DNA of 64,000 nt from contig NZ_CP036259.1 in assembly GCF_007641255.1 (NCBI RefSeq), positions 2,108,001-2,172,000 on the forward strand, read 5' to 3'. Positions 33,040-42,369 of the stretch are shown here, one piece after another (position 1 is the first letter of the stretch; the number at the start of each line of letters is the position of its first letter). The notes below the pieces were generated by a model, which was not told where the DNA came from, did no database searches, and saw only the letters and a list, made by a program, of their open reading frames with translations. The stretch comes from Sporomusa termitida (GTDB lineage: Bacteria; Bacillota; Negativicutes; Sporomusales; Sporomusaceae). Both the position numbers and the translations under genes were made by a program.

Positions 33040-34398
33040 TTAATTCTGCCGTCTCATACGGGCTATAAAAAAACCGTCCACACCGTCGGTGTGCGGCCAA
33101 AGCTGCAACATGGTGGCAGGTCGTTTTTTCCCTGGCAGGTATTGACCTGTTGTTTCCAGGCTGAACTGAGGCTGAACCTGGAGAAAGGCCTGAACAATAT
33201 CCTGGTTTTCTTCCGGCTCGGTCGTGCAGGTGCTATAGACCAATACACCACCTGGTTTTACACACCGGGCGGCACTGGCGAGAATTGCGGACTGCAACCT
33301 GGGCAGATCCTGTAAAATATCTTCTGTTTTGCGCCAGCGGGAATCAGGTTTGCGCCTTAAGACCCCCAGGCCGGAGCACGGGGCATCGACAAGGACCCTG
33401 TCAGCCTTAAGCGGATACATACTGTCTAAATTGACAGCGTCGAGTGCCCTTGTTTCAATATTGGTTAAGCCCAGACGGCTGGCGTTTTCCCGTGTCAAAG
33501 CCAGCTTGTGTTCATAAATATCAGTAGATAAAACCTTACCGGTGTTATTCATCAGGGCGGCAATATGAGTGGTTTTACCACCGGGAGCCCCGCAGGCATC
33601 AATGATAAATTCACCCGGCTGAGGATCGAGAATATGGGCCACCACCATGGAGCTTTCATCCTGTACCTGGAAAAGCCCTGCCCGCAATGAGGCCAGGGTG
33701 TTCAGGCCCGGATGCCCATAGCATATAATACCTTCCGGGGCCCAGTCTGAAAGCTCGCAGGTTACCCCCTCGTCTGTTAACCGCTGCAGGAGCTCAGGGC
33801 GGCTGGTCTTAACTGTATTAGTGCGGATTGACAGGGGCGGTGTGGTATTATTAAGTTGGCATAACTCCTGACAGGCGGCGGCACCCAGACGCGCAACCCA
33901 GCGTGTAATCAGCCATTCAGGGTGAAAATATTTTAGTGCCAGGTATTGCACCGGCTGTTTATCCGGGTCGGGATATACTATTTTCTCCGGGCTGCGGGCA
34001 GCATTTCTCAGCACGCCGTTGACAAATTTAACGGTACCGGCATGTCCGTACTTTTTGGTTAGTTCAACTGCCTGGTTGCAGGCGGCGGAAGCCGGTACTT
34101 TTTCCAAAAAAAATAACTGATACATACCTAAACGCAGGATATTTCTAATAACAGGCGCCACTTTCGTAAGCGGGCGGCTCAGGTAGCTGCTGAGCATCCA
34201 GTCCAAAGTAGCTCCGGCTTTGACGGTACCATAAACCAATTCAGTGATAAATCGCCGGTCCTGATCGGAAAGCTGCCCCTGGGACAGCTGACGGTTTATT
34301 TCGCGGTTCAGGGCAATGTTGGCGTAAGCACCGTTAGTCTCTATGTCATTAATTACTTTTAGAGCGATTTCCCTGGCGTCATTTTTTTTTGTAGTCAT
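33040..34398 (-). CDS. rsmB: 16S rRNA (cytosine967-C5)-methyltransferase RsmB
   Basis: A 452-residue m5C methyltransferase. The N-terminal NusB-like domain (about 1-150) gives RNA binding. The Rossmann domain has DACGAPGGKTTHIA (SAM loop), the PCSGLGVLRR motif IV Cys and YSTCTTEPEEN with the catalytic Cys. All motifs are intact. It belongs to the def-fmt-DUF116-rsmB-rlmN run, 28 bases after DUF116. Confidence 0.96.
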   Translation of the reverse strand: MTTKKNDAREIALKVINDIETNGAYANIALNREINRQLSQGQLSDQDRRFITELVYGTVKAGATLDWMLSSYLSRPLTKVAPVIRNILRLGMYQLFFLEKVPASAACNQAVELTKKYGHAGTVKFVNGVLRNAARSPEKIVYPDPDKQPVQYLALKYFHPEWLITRWVARLGAAACQELCQLNNTTPPLSIRTNTVKTSRPELLQRLTDEGVTCELSDWAPEGIICYGHPGLNTLASLRAGLFQVQDESSMVVAHILDPQPGEFIIDACGAPGGKTTHIAALMNNTGKVLSTDIYEHKLALTRENASRLGLTNIETRALDAVNLDSMYPLKADRVLVDAPCSGLGVLRRKPDSRWRKTEDILQDLPRLQSAILASAARCVKPGGVLVYSTCTTEPEENQDIVQAFLQVQPQFSLETTGQYLPGKKRPATMLQLWPHTDGVDGFFIARMRRQN

Positions 34399-34426
34399 AT
34401 AGAGCCACCATCTTTAAAATTTATTG

Positions 34427-35194
34427 CTAAGTGCTTTTTATAAAGCTTTGAATAACCTCTTCCACTTTCTTAAGATCAACCCGTGTATTGCAGCAGGGCC
34501 CAAAAGGCCGGCTGTTGAGAACGCCAATAACCGGCAGGGGGAATACATCCTGGATACCGCTTGTCAGATCGCGTTCACAGGCAATGGCCAGGACTGCGTG
34601 CGGCCGAATGCTTTTGATCACCTTTCTGGCTAAGGTACCGCCGGTCACAACCGCCAGATGGGCGCCATAGCGATTGGCCAGTGTTACCAGATCACCAATT
34701 TGACATTGGCCGCAGTGATGGCAGTTGGACACATCGCGGGTTATTTTATGCGGGCAAGCCTCCTGCTGCAGGCAGTGCGGTGTCATAATCAGCAGTTTGG
34801 ACGGTTGTACTTTTATATTCTTCTGCTTGATTAAATGGTTGCTGACCTCAATAAAAGAGCGTTCGATCCGTTCTTTGTCGACATCAAACAATTTGCCCAG
34901 GCAAATAGCGATCGGAAATAAGAGATTAATAGCTGACCAGGCCAATCCCTGAAAGATGCCCAAAGTCCTAAACCCCAGGATCGCCAGCAGGATACCGGCC
35001 ACACCACAGACAGCAGCCAGAATAACTGCTGCTAACAATGTGCCAAGCAGCAGGGGCAAATAGCTGCTGATATTGGTTAAACCTGGCAGGCTGACAACCC
35101 ACAACCCGTAACTAGATATGACTGCCAGCAGCAGGCTAATGAGGATAAGCACTAAAAAAAGCCGTTTGCGGGGCCTGTGTACAATATCAATCAT
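34427..35194 (-). CDS. DUF116 domain membrane protein
   Basis: A 255-residue protein with two or three membrane helices in the first 100 residues, followed by a soluble Cys-rich domain. Visible cysteines include CPHKITRDVSNCHHCGQC near 150-167, plus later CERD and CCNTR, enough for an Fe-S or zinc centre. DUF116 proteins are found between fmt and rsmB in many Firmicutes; function unknown. The ATG at 35194 has AAGGTGG five bases upstream. Confidence 0.88.
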   Translation of the reverse strand: MIDIVHRPRKRLFLVLILISLLLAVISSYGLWVVSLPGLTNISSYLPLLLGTLLAAVILAAVCGVAGILLAILGFRTLGIFQGLAWSAINLLFPIAICLGKLFDVDKERIERSFIEVSNHLIKQKNIKVQPSKLLIMTPHCLQQEACPHKITRDVSNCHHCGQCQIGDLVTLANRYGAHLAVVTGGTLARKVIKSIRPHAVLAIACERDLTSGIQDVFPLPVIGVLNSRPFGPCCNTRVDLKKVEEVIQSFIKST

Positions 35195-35206
35195 AATAGC
35201 CACCTT

Positions 35207-36148
35207 CTATTCAAATAGGTTGCCTACAGTAAGGCAATAGCCGCAAACACAGTCGCTGGCCTTCATTCGCCGCTTTGATGCCGGCTGCACTTCCTGTAGT
35301 TCGATCAGGCCCTGGCCGGTTTCGACAACAAGCCCGGTTTTGGTTATCTGCACAACCCGTCCAGGCTCTGTACAGGTCTGTGTCTCGCTATGAACATTAG
35401 TCTGCCAAATTTTCATTGTTTTATTTTGCAGGATGCAGTAGGCACCGGGCCAGGGATTAAGTCCGCGCACCAGATTATGGATGGCAACAGCCGGCTGGTG
35501 CCAGTCAATGCGTTCGGTATCCCGGTCAAGCATACGCGCGTAGGTGGAATCTGCCTCAACCTGCGGGGTCCGCGGCGCCTGGCCGGCCGCTAAGTGCTGC
35601 AGTGTGTCCGCCAGCACGGTAGCGCCTAAGTCACGAAGTTTGTCATGGAGACTGCCGGTTGTATCGGTTGGCAGAATTGGCAGCTCGGCTTTAAAAATTA
35701 TATCGCCTGTGTCCATGCCGGTATCCATGTGCATCGTGGTAATCCCGGTTTTGGTTTCGCCATTGATGATGGCCCAATGAATGGGGGCTGATCCCCGGTA
35801 TTTGGGTAATAATGAAGCATGCACATTAATGCAGCCATGGGCCGGCAGCGCTAATATCCGCGAGGGCAGAAGCTGGCCAAAAGCAACAACAATGATGACA
35901 TCCGGAGCAAGTGCCTTTAGCTGGTTATAAAATTGATCGGTCTTAATCGTTTCAGGCTGCAAAACCGGTAATTTGTAGGTCAGTGCCGCTTCTTTAACAG
36001 GTGAATAAGCAAGTTTTTGGCCGCGGCCTTTGGGGCGGTCAGGCTGGGTAACAACAGCGGCTACCGGAAACTCTTCTTTGATAAGCATTGTTAAACAGGG
36101 GACGGCAAAATCCGGCGTTCCCATAAATACTACACGTAATTTACCCAT
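35207..36148 (-). CDS. fmt: Methionyl-tRNA formyltransferase
   Basis: Fmt formylates initiator Met-tRNA. The 313-residue product has FMGTPDFAVP (8-17), HASLLPKYRGSAPI near 110 with the formyl-transfer residues Asn-x-His and the catalytic Asp in MDTGMDTGD near 143. The C-terminal OB-like domain runs from about 205. It is four bases downstream of def, the enzyme that later removes the formyl group. Confidence 0.97.
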   Translation of the reverse strand: MGKLRVVFMGTPDFAVPCLTMLIKEEFPVAAVVTQPDRPKGRGQKLAYSPVKEAALTYKLPVLQPETIKTDQFYNQLKALAPDVIIVVAFGQLLPSRILALPAHGCINVHASLLPKYRGSAPIHWAIINGETKTGITTMHMDTGMDTGDIIFKAELPILPTDTTGSLHDKLRDLGATVLADTLQHLAAGQAPRTPQVEADSTYARMLDRDTERIDWHQPAVAIHNLVRGLNPWPGAYCILQNKTMKIWQTNVHSETQTCTEPGRVVQITKTGLVVETGQGLIELQEVQPASKRRMKASDCVCGYCLTVGNLFE

Positions 36149-36152
36149 TCTA

Positions 36153-36605
36153 TTACCCCTTACGCATGGTTTTGGCTAACTCAATGAACAAAATGCCATC
36201 AAGATGGTCTATTTCGTGCTGGAGGGCACGGGCCAGCAGACCTGAGCCGTTAATCTGAATCTTTTTGCCGCTCCTGTTGATAGCCTCTACAGTAACGGTG
36301 GCATAGCGTTCAACCTCACCGCACATGCCAGGAACACTTAAGCACCCCTCGGTACCGCTTTCGCAGCCTTCTTTGGCAACAATTACCGGGTTGATGAGTT
36401 CGATCAGACCATCACCCACGTCGATGACAACGAGGCGCCGGGATACTCCCACCTGCGGTGCCGCTAACCCCACGCCATCGGCAGCATACATGGTTTCTGC
36501 CATATCGTTAAGTAAGTTTCTGATTTTACGGTCAATTTTATCAACAGGCACTGCCAATTCTTTTAATATCTTGTCGCCTGCTTTTCTAATCTCCATTACC
36601 GCCAA
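36153..36605 (-). CDS. def: Peptide deformylase
   Basis: A 150-residue type 1-like deformylase. The three signatures are GVGLAAPQVG (40-49), EGCLSVPG (91-98, metal Cys) and HEIDHLDG (129-136, HExxH metal site). It removes the N-formyl group from nascent proteins. The start is taken as TTG, eight bases after AGGAGG; the in-frame ATG three codons later is the alternative. It sits between priA and fmt. Confidence 0.96.
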   Translation of the reverse strand: MAVMEIRKAGDKILKELAVPVDKIDRKIRNLLNDMAETMYAADGVGLAAPQVGVSRRLVVIDVGDGLIELINPVIVAKEGCESGTEGCLSVPGMCGEVERYATVTVEAINRSGKKIQINGSGLLARALQHEIDHLDGILFIELAKTMRKG

Positions 36606-36675
36606 CGTATTTACCTCCTCTTACACAAACCCATTAAAAAAATTTTACCATAATTTCGTTTGCCGCGAAAGGTGA

Positions 36676-39099
36676 CTAAAGGACATTTATAGGGTCAATG
36701 TCAACGATGATATCACGACGGCTGGCCAGGCCTAAGCCTGCCAGCTGTTTGGCCACAGTGGGCAGCTCCTGGGTTTTTATGAGGATATTCACCCGGAAGA
36801 TATCTTTTATTTTATTCACGGAGGCCGGAAACGGACCAATAACGGCAGCGTCTGCCAACCCCGGCGCTTGTGTAAGATCTGCGGCCAGTTGGTTGGCATT
36901 GCGGTGAACGGTTATTTCATCAGCCCCGTGAACGGTTATTTTCACCAGATTAGCATATGGCGGATAGTGTAACTGGCGGCGGAAGGTAATTTCGTGCTGA
37001 TAAAAAGCCTGGTAATTGTGACCGGCACCGGCGATAATCGCATAGTGTTCAGGATTATAGGTCTGCATAACCACCCGGCCGGATTTTTTGCCGCGGCCGG
37101 CCCGGCCGGCCGCCTGCGTCAGCAGGGCAAAGGTTTTTTCGGCGGCCCGAAAGTCGGGCAGATTCAGGGCTGTATCGGCAGAGATGATGCCAACTGCAGT
37201 AACGTTGGGGATATCATGGCCTTTGGCCACCATCTGCGTGCCCAGGAGAATGTCATAGGTGCCGGCGGCGAAAGCCGACAATATTTTGTCATGCGCCATT
37301 TTGCCGCCGGTGGTGTCCTGATCCATGCGAATGATTCTGGCGGCCGGAAAGGCGGCCGCCAGCGCTTCTTCCACCTTTTGCGTGCCGGCGCCGAAATAGC
37401 GAATATAGCGGCTGCTGCATACCGGACAAATATCCGGCACTGTGTGGCGCTCACGGCAGTAGTGGCAGCGCAATACCGTGGCTGAGGCATGATAAACCAG
37501 GGCAATGTCGCAATGCGGGCATTTGAGTACATGGCCGCATTCACGGCACAGCACAAAGGTCGAGTAACCGCGCCGGTTCAGCAGGATGACAGCCTGTTCC
37601 TGCCTGGCCAGTATTTCAGTCAGCATATCCTTCAGGGCCTGGGAGATAACACTGCGCCGGCCTTGGGCCAGTTCCTGGCGCATATCAACAACTGTAACCT
37701 CAGGCATCGGTGTATTATCGACCCGCTGATTCATTGGGATAAACACGTGGTCTCCCTGCCGGGCTTTGTAATAGGTCTCAACCGCAGGTGTGGCACTGCC
37801 AAGCACCACAACCGCCCCGGCCAGTCTGGCTCTGGCTAATGCGACCTCCCGGGCATGATAGCGGGGCGTTTCTTCCTGCTTATAAGTAAATTCATGCTCT
37901 TCATCAATAATGATCAGGCCTAGCTGACCGGCCGGGGCAAATAAGGCCGACCGGGCGCCGATGACAATGCCTGCCTGGCCGGCCTGCAGACGGCGCCACG
38001 CATCATGCCGTTCGCCTACAGACAGTTTACTGTGCATGACCACGACATCTTCGCCGAAGGCTGCTTTAAACCGGGCTACAATCTGGCTTGTCAGCGCAAT
38101 TTCAGGCACCAGTACGATCGCCTGCCGGTTAAGGCGCCTTGCCTCGGCAACGGCCCTGATATACACCAGGGTCTTGCCACTGCCGGTAACACCATGCACT
38201 AGGAAGGAGGTATGAAGGCCGGTGTTAATTGCCGGTATGATTAAACCGAGGGCATAGGCTTGCTCCGGTGTCAGGTTTACTGCCGGCGTCTGCAGACAGC
38301 CCCCGGCATAGCTGTTTCTGAATAAAGGCAGCTGCCGGGTTGTAATAAGGCCCTGTTCTGCCAGCTTTTTCACTGTGTCCTGCGTGATACTGAGACTACG
38401 CAGCTGGGCCGTGGTCAAATTCCCGGGCGCAGCCAGCAACGCGTTGAGCAGGCGGCGCTGAGCGGCCTTGTTTTTGGGGAGGGTTTGCTCAATCTGAGCA
38501 GCCGTTTCCCGGCTGACAGCCAGGTCAATAATGGTTGTCACACTGGCTTTGCCCCGTTTGCTGACAATATCGGCACTGATAATTAGTTTATGCTGTAAAA
38601 AGAATTTTATCATAGCCGCCGGGTCACTCGTCAGTTTGGCAAGGTCGGTCAGGGTGACAGGACCATGTTCATATATGTAGGTAAGCAGCGTCCGGAATTC
38701 TGCCGGCTTTTTGCTTAATAAAACAGCTGCCTGCTCAAAATCAACGCTGGCCGGGGCTTGATAGGCCTTCTGGGTTTTAATGCCCGACTGACCGGGGATA
38801 AATAAGCGCATGGCTTCGCTTAGTGAACACAGATAATAATCACTTAACCATCTGGCCGTGTTCAGCATATTACTGTCAAACCAGGGCACATGATCCAAAA
38901 TCTCAAGAATTGATTTCAAGCCTTCGGTTTTTTCCGGTTCCAGGCTAATGATAAAACCTTCCACCTTACGGTTACCAAAAGGCACAAGCACCCGGCAACC
39001 TACCTGCACATTGGCTAAATGGGCCGGAATCGTATAAGAAAACGGTTTATCAAGGCTGCGGGCCGGAATGTTAACAATAACTTGAACAGTATTTGACAT
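36676..39099 (-). CDS. priA: Primosomal replication restart helicase PriA
   Basis: PriA loads the replisome at collapsed forks. The 807-residue protein has the 3'-DNA-binding domain (1-110), a winged helix, and the helicase core: GVTGSGKT (Walker A), DEEHE (motif II), GSATPAVETY, and QAAGRAGRG (motif VI). A zinc module with eight cysteines follows (CRECGHVLKCPHC and CHYC, CPVC). It is separated from the upstream 44-residue gene by a terminator. Confidence 0.97.
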   Translation of the reverse strand: MSNTVQVIVNIPARSLDKPFSYTIPAHLANVQVGCRVLVPFGNRKVEGFIISLEPEKTEGLKSILEILDHVPWFDSNMLNTARWLSDYYLCSLSEAMRLFIPGQSGIKTQKAYQAPASVDFEQAAVLLSKKPAEFRTLLTYIYEHGPVTLTDLAKLTSDPAAMIKFFLQHKLIISADIVSKRGKASVTTIIDLAVSRETAAQIEQTLPKNKAAQRRLLNALLAAPGNLTTAQLRSLSITQDTVKKLAEQGLITTRQLPLFRNSYAGGCLQTPAVNLTPEQAYALGLIIPAINTGLHTSFLVHGVTGSGKTLVYIRAVAEARRLNRQAIVLVPEIALTSQIVARFKAAFGEDVVVMHSKLSVGERHDAWRRLQAGQAGIVIGARSALFAPAGQLGLIIIDEEHEFTYKQEETPRYHAREVALARARLAGAVVVLGSATPAVETYYKARQGDHVFIPMNQRVDNTPMPEVTVVDMRQELAQGRRSVISQALKDMLTEILARQEQAVILLNRRGYSTFVLCRECGHVLKCPHCDIALVYHASATVLRCHYCRERHTVPDICPVCSSRYIRYFGAGTQKVEEALAAAFPAARIIRMDQDTTGGKMAHDKILSAFAAGTYDILLGTQMVAKGHDIPNVTAVGIISADTALNLPDFRAAEKTFALLTQAAGRAGRGKKSGRVVMQTYNPEHYAIIAGAGHNYQAFYQHEITFRRQLHYPPYANLVKITVHGADEITVHRNANQLAADLTQAPGLADAAVIGPFPASVNKIKDIFRVNILIKTQELPTVAKQLAGLGLASRRDIIVDIDPINVL

Positions 39100-39128
39100 G
39101 TTTTCACCACTTATTACCGAATAAAGAG

Positions 39129-39151
39129 AAGGGGACTGTGCTAGTCCCCTT
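39129..39151 (-). terminator. Rho-independent terminator
   Basis: A 9-bp perfect stem (39129-39137 with 39143-39151). On the minus strand the tail is CTCTTTATT; on the plus strand it is TTTTTAATT. It follows the small basic gene and separates metK's operon from priA. Confidence 0.65.
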
Positions 39152-39178
39152 TTTAATTATTAAATAGATATTCGCTTT

Positions 39179-39313
39179 TTAATTGTCAAATACCTGCTGG
39201 CGGTTGTCCGGGTCATGAGCGGCCATTTCCCAGTCAACCCCAGTGTCCATTGGCAAACGTTTAAAAAAACGTTTAGTCCGGTGTCGGCGCAGCGGCGAAA
39301 AACGAAGCTTCAT
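39179..39313 (-). CDS. Small basic protein, hypothetical (44 residues)
   Basis: A 44-residue reading frame from ATG at 39313, with an AGGAAG site about nine bases upstream. The N-terminal half is very basic (MKLRFSPLRRHRTKRFFKRL), the C-terminal half acidic (VDWEMAAHDPDNRQQ). It is 12 bases after the HMA-like gene and is followed by a terminator, so it sits in a transcribed position. No family is recognised. A real gene is likely but not certain. Confidence 0.5.
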   Translation of the reverse strand: MKLRFSPLRRHRTKRFFKRLPMDTGVDWEMAAHDPDNRQQVFDN

Positions 39314-39325
39314 GATAAGCACTTC

Positions 39326-39553
39326 CTAACTCTGAATAGAGTAGCCAAGTGATTGCAACGTTTCCTCAATATAGCCGCTGGGGGTAACTGCTTCGTCATG
39401 AGTAACTGCAACCTGATGGGTGGTTAAGGACACCTTCACTGAGGAGACACCATAAAGATGGGACAAAGTATGCTCAATACGATCCCGGCAATGGTCGCCT
39501 TTCAGGCCGCCAACACGGTAGATGGATTGTTTGGTATTTTTCTGTGTAGCCAA
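39326..39553 (-). CDS. Degenerate heavy-metal-associated (HMA) domain protein
   Basis: A 75-residue single-domain protein with the beta-alpha-beta-beta-alpha-beta order of HMA/CopZ: YRVGGLKGDHCRDRIEHTL, GVSSVKVSLTTHQVAVTHD, and the final IEETLQSLGYSI. The usual metal site MxCxxC is replaced by LKGDHC, so only one Cys remains and Cu/Zn chaperone function is doubtful. The start is TTG at 39553 with GGGAGG eight bases upstream; a longer frame adds 18 residues without support. It follows metK in the same transcript. Confidence 0.75.
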   Translation of the reverse strand: MATQKNTKQSIYRVGGLKGDHCRDRIEHTLSHLYGVSSVKVSLTTHQVAVTHDEAVTPSGYIEETLQSLGYSIQS

Positions 39554-39625
39554 TGGAATACCTCCCTTGTTACTGAATTGAGTGTCCACAATTGTTAGTA
39601 TTACCATTGGTCAATAATTAATTAG

Positions 39626-40822
39626 TTATAGATTGGCTTCTTTGCGCAGAATTTCCGCTTTGTCGGTCTGCTCCCAGGGCAGGCTGACATCAGTGCGGCC
39701 AAAATGACCATAGGCAGCAGTCTGACGGTAAAGCGGACGCCGGAGATTCAGGGATTTAATGATACCGGCCGGTCTTAAATCAAAATGCTTGTTGATGAGT
39801 TCAACTATTTTCGACTCGGAAATTTTAGCAGTACCGAACGTTTCCACCATAACCGAAACCGGCCGGGCAATGCCGATGGCATAGGCCAGCTGGATTTCGC
39901 ATTTATCGGCTAAGCCGGCGGCAACTACATTTTTGGCAACATAACGGGCCGCATACGCCGCGGAACGGTCAACCTTTGTTGGGTCTTTGCCCGAAAAAGC
40001 GCCGCCGCCGTGCCGGGCCATGCCGCCATAAGTGTCGACAATGATTTTTCGGCCTGTTAAACCGGCATCGCCTTGCGGCCCGCCGACCACAAAACGACCG
40101 GTTGGGTTGATATAATATTTTGTTTTGGCATCCAATAGTTCTGCGGGCACGATCGGGACGACGACGGCGGCGATCAGATCCTTTTCAATTGTTTCCCGGT
40201 CTGCTTCCGGGCTGTGCTGAGTGGACACAACGATAGTATCAATACGCACCGGTTTGCCGTCTTCATACTCAACCGTAACCTGGGTCTTACCATCAGGACG
40301 GAGGTAACCGAGCTCACCGCTTTTACGGACCTCGGACAGCCTGCGCGCCAGCTTATGGGCTAAAGCGATTGGCAGCGGCATATATTCAGGCGTTTCGTTG
40401 GTCGCATAGCCGAACATCATCCCCTGGTCACCGGCACCAATTGCTTCAATGGCATCCATGGCGCCCTGTTTTGCTTCTAAGGCTTTGTCTACCCCCAGGG
40501 CAATGTCCGGCGATTGTTCATCGATCGAGATTAAAACACCGCAGGTTTCGCCGTCAAAACCATATTTGGCCCGGGTATAGCCGATACTCTTGATGGTTTC
40601 GCGGACAATCTTGGGAATATCTACATAGCAATTCGTGGTAATCTCTCCCACTACGTGCACTATACCGGTTGTTACCAAAGTCTCGCAGGCCACCCGGGCT
40701 GACGGGTCATGGGCCAGAATAGCATCAAGTACACTGTCGGAAATTTGGTCAGCTATCTTATCCGGATGGCCTTCCGTGACAGATTCAGATGTAAAAAGCA
40801 CACGTTTTTTTTCCAAGATCAT
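39626..40822 (-). CDS. metK: S-adenosylmethionine synthetase
   Basis: MetK makes SAM from methionine and ATP. The 398-residue protein has [12 protein letters not shown] (18-29), [12 protein letters not shown] near 118 (methionine/ATP site), and the phosphate loop [17 protein letters not shown] near 270. It is preceded by an SAM-I riboswitch with a terminator and by a dispersed repeat in the leader. Followed by the HMA-like and small basic genes. Confidence 0.98.
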   Translation of the reverse strand: MILEKKRVLFTSESVTEGHPDKIADQISDSVLDAILAHDPSARVACETLVTTGIVHVVGEITTNCYVDIPKIVRETIKSIGYTRAKYGFDGETCGVLISIDEQSPDIALGVDKALEAKQGAMDAIEAIGAGDQGMMFGYATNETPEYMPLPIALAHKLARRLSEVRKSGELGYLRPDGKTQVTVEYEDGKPVRIDTIVVSTQHSPEADRETIEKDLIAAVVVPIVPAELLDAKTKYYINPTGRFVVGGPQGDAGLTGRKIIVDTYGGMARHGGGAFSGKDPTKVDRSAAYAARYVAKNVVAAGLADKCEIQLAYAIGIARPVSVMVETFGTAKISESKIVELINKHFDLRPAGIIKSLNLRRPLYRQTAAYGHFGRTDVSLPWEQTDKAEILRKEANL

Positions 40823-40846
40823 TATCCCTCCCAGTTTATATTTTAA

Positions 40847-40968
40847 GAAAAGGTTTGGCTTGTACCAAGCCCTTTAGGACGGTGGCAGAAGCCGCCTGTG
40901 CTTAGGGTATAGGCGTTTTTATGTCCACAGAATTTATTTATAAATCCTGGTAGACTAAAAAAAGAAAA
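40847..40968 (+). repeat. Dispersed intergenic repeat, module A copy inside the metK leader
   Basis: Read on the plus strand: GGCTTGTACCAAGCCCTTTA, GGACGGTGGCAGAAGCCGCC, TGTGCTTAGGGTATAGGCG, TTTTTATGTCCACAG and AATTTATTTATAAATCC. The tail matches 15692-15795 (opposite strand) almost base for base. It lies between the S-box terminator and the metK start codon. Confidence 0.7.
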
Positions 40969-40994
40969 CCCCCGCAAGGGGGCGTGATTTTTCT
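40959..40994 (-). terminator. S-box-controlled terminator
   Basis: CCCCC-TTGC-GGGGG with an A/T-rich stem extension, followed by TTTTCTTTTTTT on the minus strand, directly after the SAM-I aptamer. Confidence 0.85.
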
Positions 40995-40996
40995 TT

Positions 40997-41107
40997 CACT
41001 CCCATCTTACGGTCTTGCCGCCGGAATTGGCACCGTTTTTAGCCGGATACTGCTAAATGGTTGCCGCGGTTTCATCGGGCCAGTCCCTCCACCAACTCTT
41101 GATGAGT
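40997..41107 (-). promoter_or_regulatory. SAM-I riboswitch (S-box)
   Basis: Read on the minus strand: CTCATCAAGAG, GTTGGTGGAGGGACTGGCCC, GATGAAACC, CGGCAACC, GGTGCCAATTCC, and closing GATGGGAGT. This is the conserved S-box core. SAM binding should favour the following terminator and lower metK expression. A possible promoter (TTGATA, 16 bases, TATACT) overlaps the 5' edge of the aptamer, so the real start may lie further upstream. Confidence 0.96.
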
Positions 41108-41157
41108 ATAGAGTATGCAATTTTCATATCAAATTTTAATCGAATTAATAAAAAAAA

Positions 41158-42360
41158 TCAAGTAGAATTTGTCAGCATTGCACAAATTTTGTCTAAAATA
41201 ATTTCTGCAACCTGTTGTTTGCTTTGCAGGGGCAGTGCCTCCACCATGCCGTTTCTGTGAACAAGTTTCACAATATTGGTGTCCAGGTTAAAGCCGGCCC
41301 CGGGTAAAGTGACGTCGTTGGCCACGATCATATCCAGGTTTTTCTTGCGCAGTTTTTCCTGGGCATGTTCAATCAGCCCTTCTGTTTCAGCCGCAAAGCC
41401 AATTAATAGCTGTCGCTTTTTCCGCTGGCCCAAATCGTACAGGATATCCGGGTTTTTGACCAGACTCAGGGTTAGTGTATCGCCGGTTTTCTTTATTTTT
41501 TGCTCGGCCGCCAGTTCAGGCCGGTAGTCGGCAACCGCCGCTGCTTTTATGACGATATCAACGGCGTCAAAGTCAGCCAGAACCGCATTGTGCATCTCTG
41601 CCGCTGTTTCTACCCGTTTTATGGTAATTCCCGGCGGCACAGGCAACCCGGAAGGTCCGGAAATTAAAATAACCTCAGCACCGCGGGCTGCTGCTGCCTG
41701 GGCCAGGGCATAGCCCATTTTACCGCTGGAACGGTTGCCGAGATATCTGACAGGGTCAATGGGTTCCCTGGTGCCAGCGGCAGTAACCAGCAGGCGTTTC
41801 CCCGCCAGCTCACGGCGGGGGTGCAGGATTGACAGCAGATTTTCCACAATTGCTGCCGGTTCGGGTAACCGGCCGGGTCCTTCGATGCCACAAGCCAGCA
41901 TACCTGAGGCCGGTTCCATAATATGATAGCCTAAGCTTTTTAACTTGGCTAAATTTTGCTGGGTGACCGGGTTGAGAAACATATTTGTATTCATCGCCGG
42001 TGCGAGCATAACCGGCGCCGTAGTGGCCATGACTGTGGTTGTAAGCATATCGTCCGCAATACCATTGGCTATTTTGCCAATGGTATTGGCTGTTGCCGGG
42101 GCAACTAAAAACAAATCAGCCCGCGAAGCCAGAGCGATATGCTGGACATTCCACGTTTTGGGTTCTTCCCACATATCGGTGATAACCGGATTGCCGCTGA
42201 TTTCCCGGAAGGTGAGCGGCGTGACAAAAGCGGTAGCGGCTTTTGTCATAATAACATAGACATTACAGCCGGCCTTTTTTAAACGGCTGACAACATCTAC
42301 TGTTTTATAGGCAGCAATGCCGCCGGTAACGCCTATGACAATCGTTTGACCTGAGGACAT
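41158..42360 (-). CDS. coaBC: Bifunctional phosphopantothenoylcysteine decarboxylase / phosphopantothenate-cysteine ligase
   Basis: CoaBC catalyses two coenzyme A steps. The CoaC domain (1-190) has the FMN-binding GGIAAYK, VAPATANTIGKIANGIADD and the active-site Cys loop ACGIEGPGRLPEP near 156. The CoaB domain (190-400) has LVTAAGTREPIDPVRYLGN and RSSGKMG. Length 400. AGGAGG precedes the ATG. It lies 9 bases after rpoZ. Confidence 0.97.
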   Translation of the reverse strand: MSSGQTIVIGVTGGIAAYKTVDVVSRLKKAGCNVYVIMTKAATAFVTPLTFREISGNPVITDMWEEPKTWNVQHIALASRADLFLVAPATANTIGKIANGIADDMLTTTVMATTAPVMLAPAMNTNMFLNPVTQQNLAKLKSLGYHIMEPASGMLACGIEGPGRLPEPAAIVENLLSILHPRRELAGKRLLVTAAGTREPIDPVRYLGNRSSGKMGYALAQAAAARGAEVILISGPSGLPVPPGITIKRVETAAEMHNAVLADFDAVDIVIKAAAVADYRPELAAEQKIKKTGDTLTLSLVKNPDILYDLGQRKKRQLLIGFAAETEGLIEHAQEKLRKKNLDMIVANDVTLPGAGFNLDTNIVKLVHRNGMVEALPLQSKQQVAEIILDKICAMLTNST

Positions 42361-42369
42361 GATTTCCTC

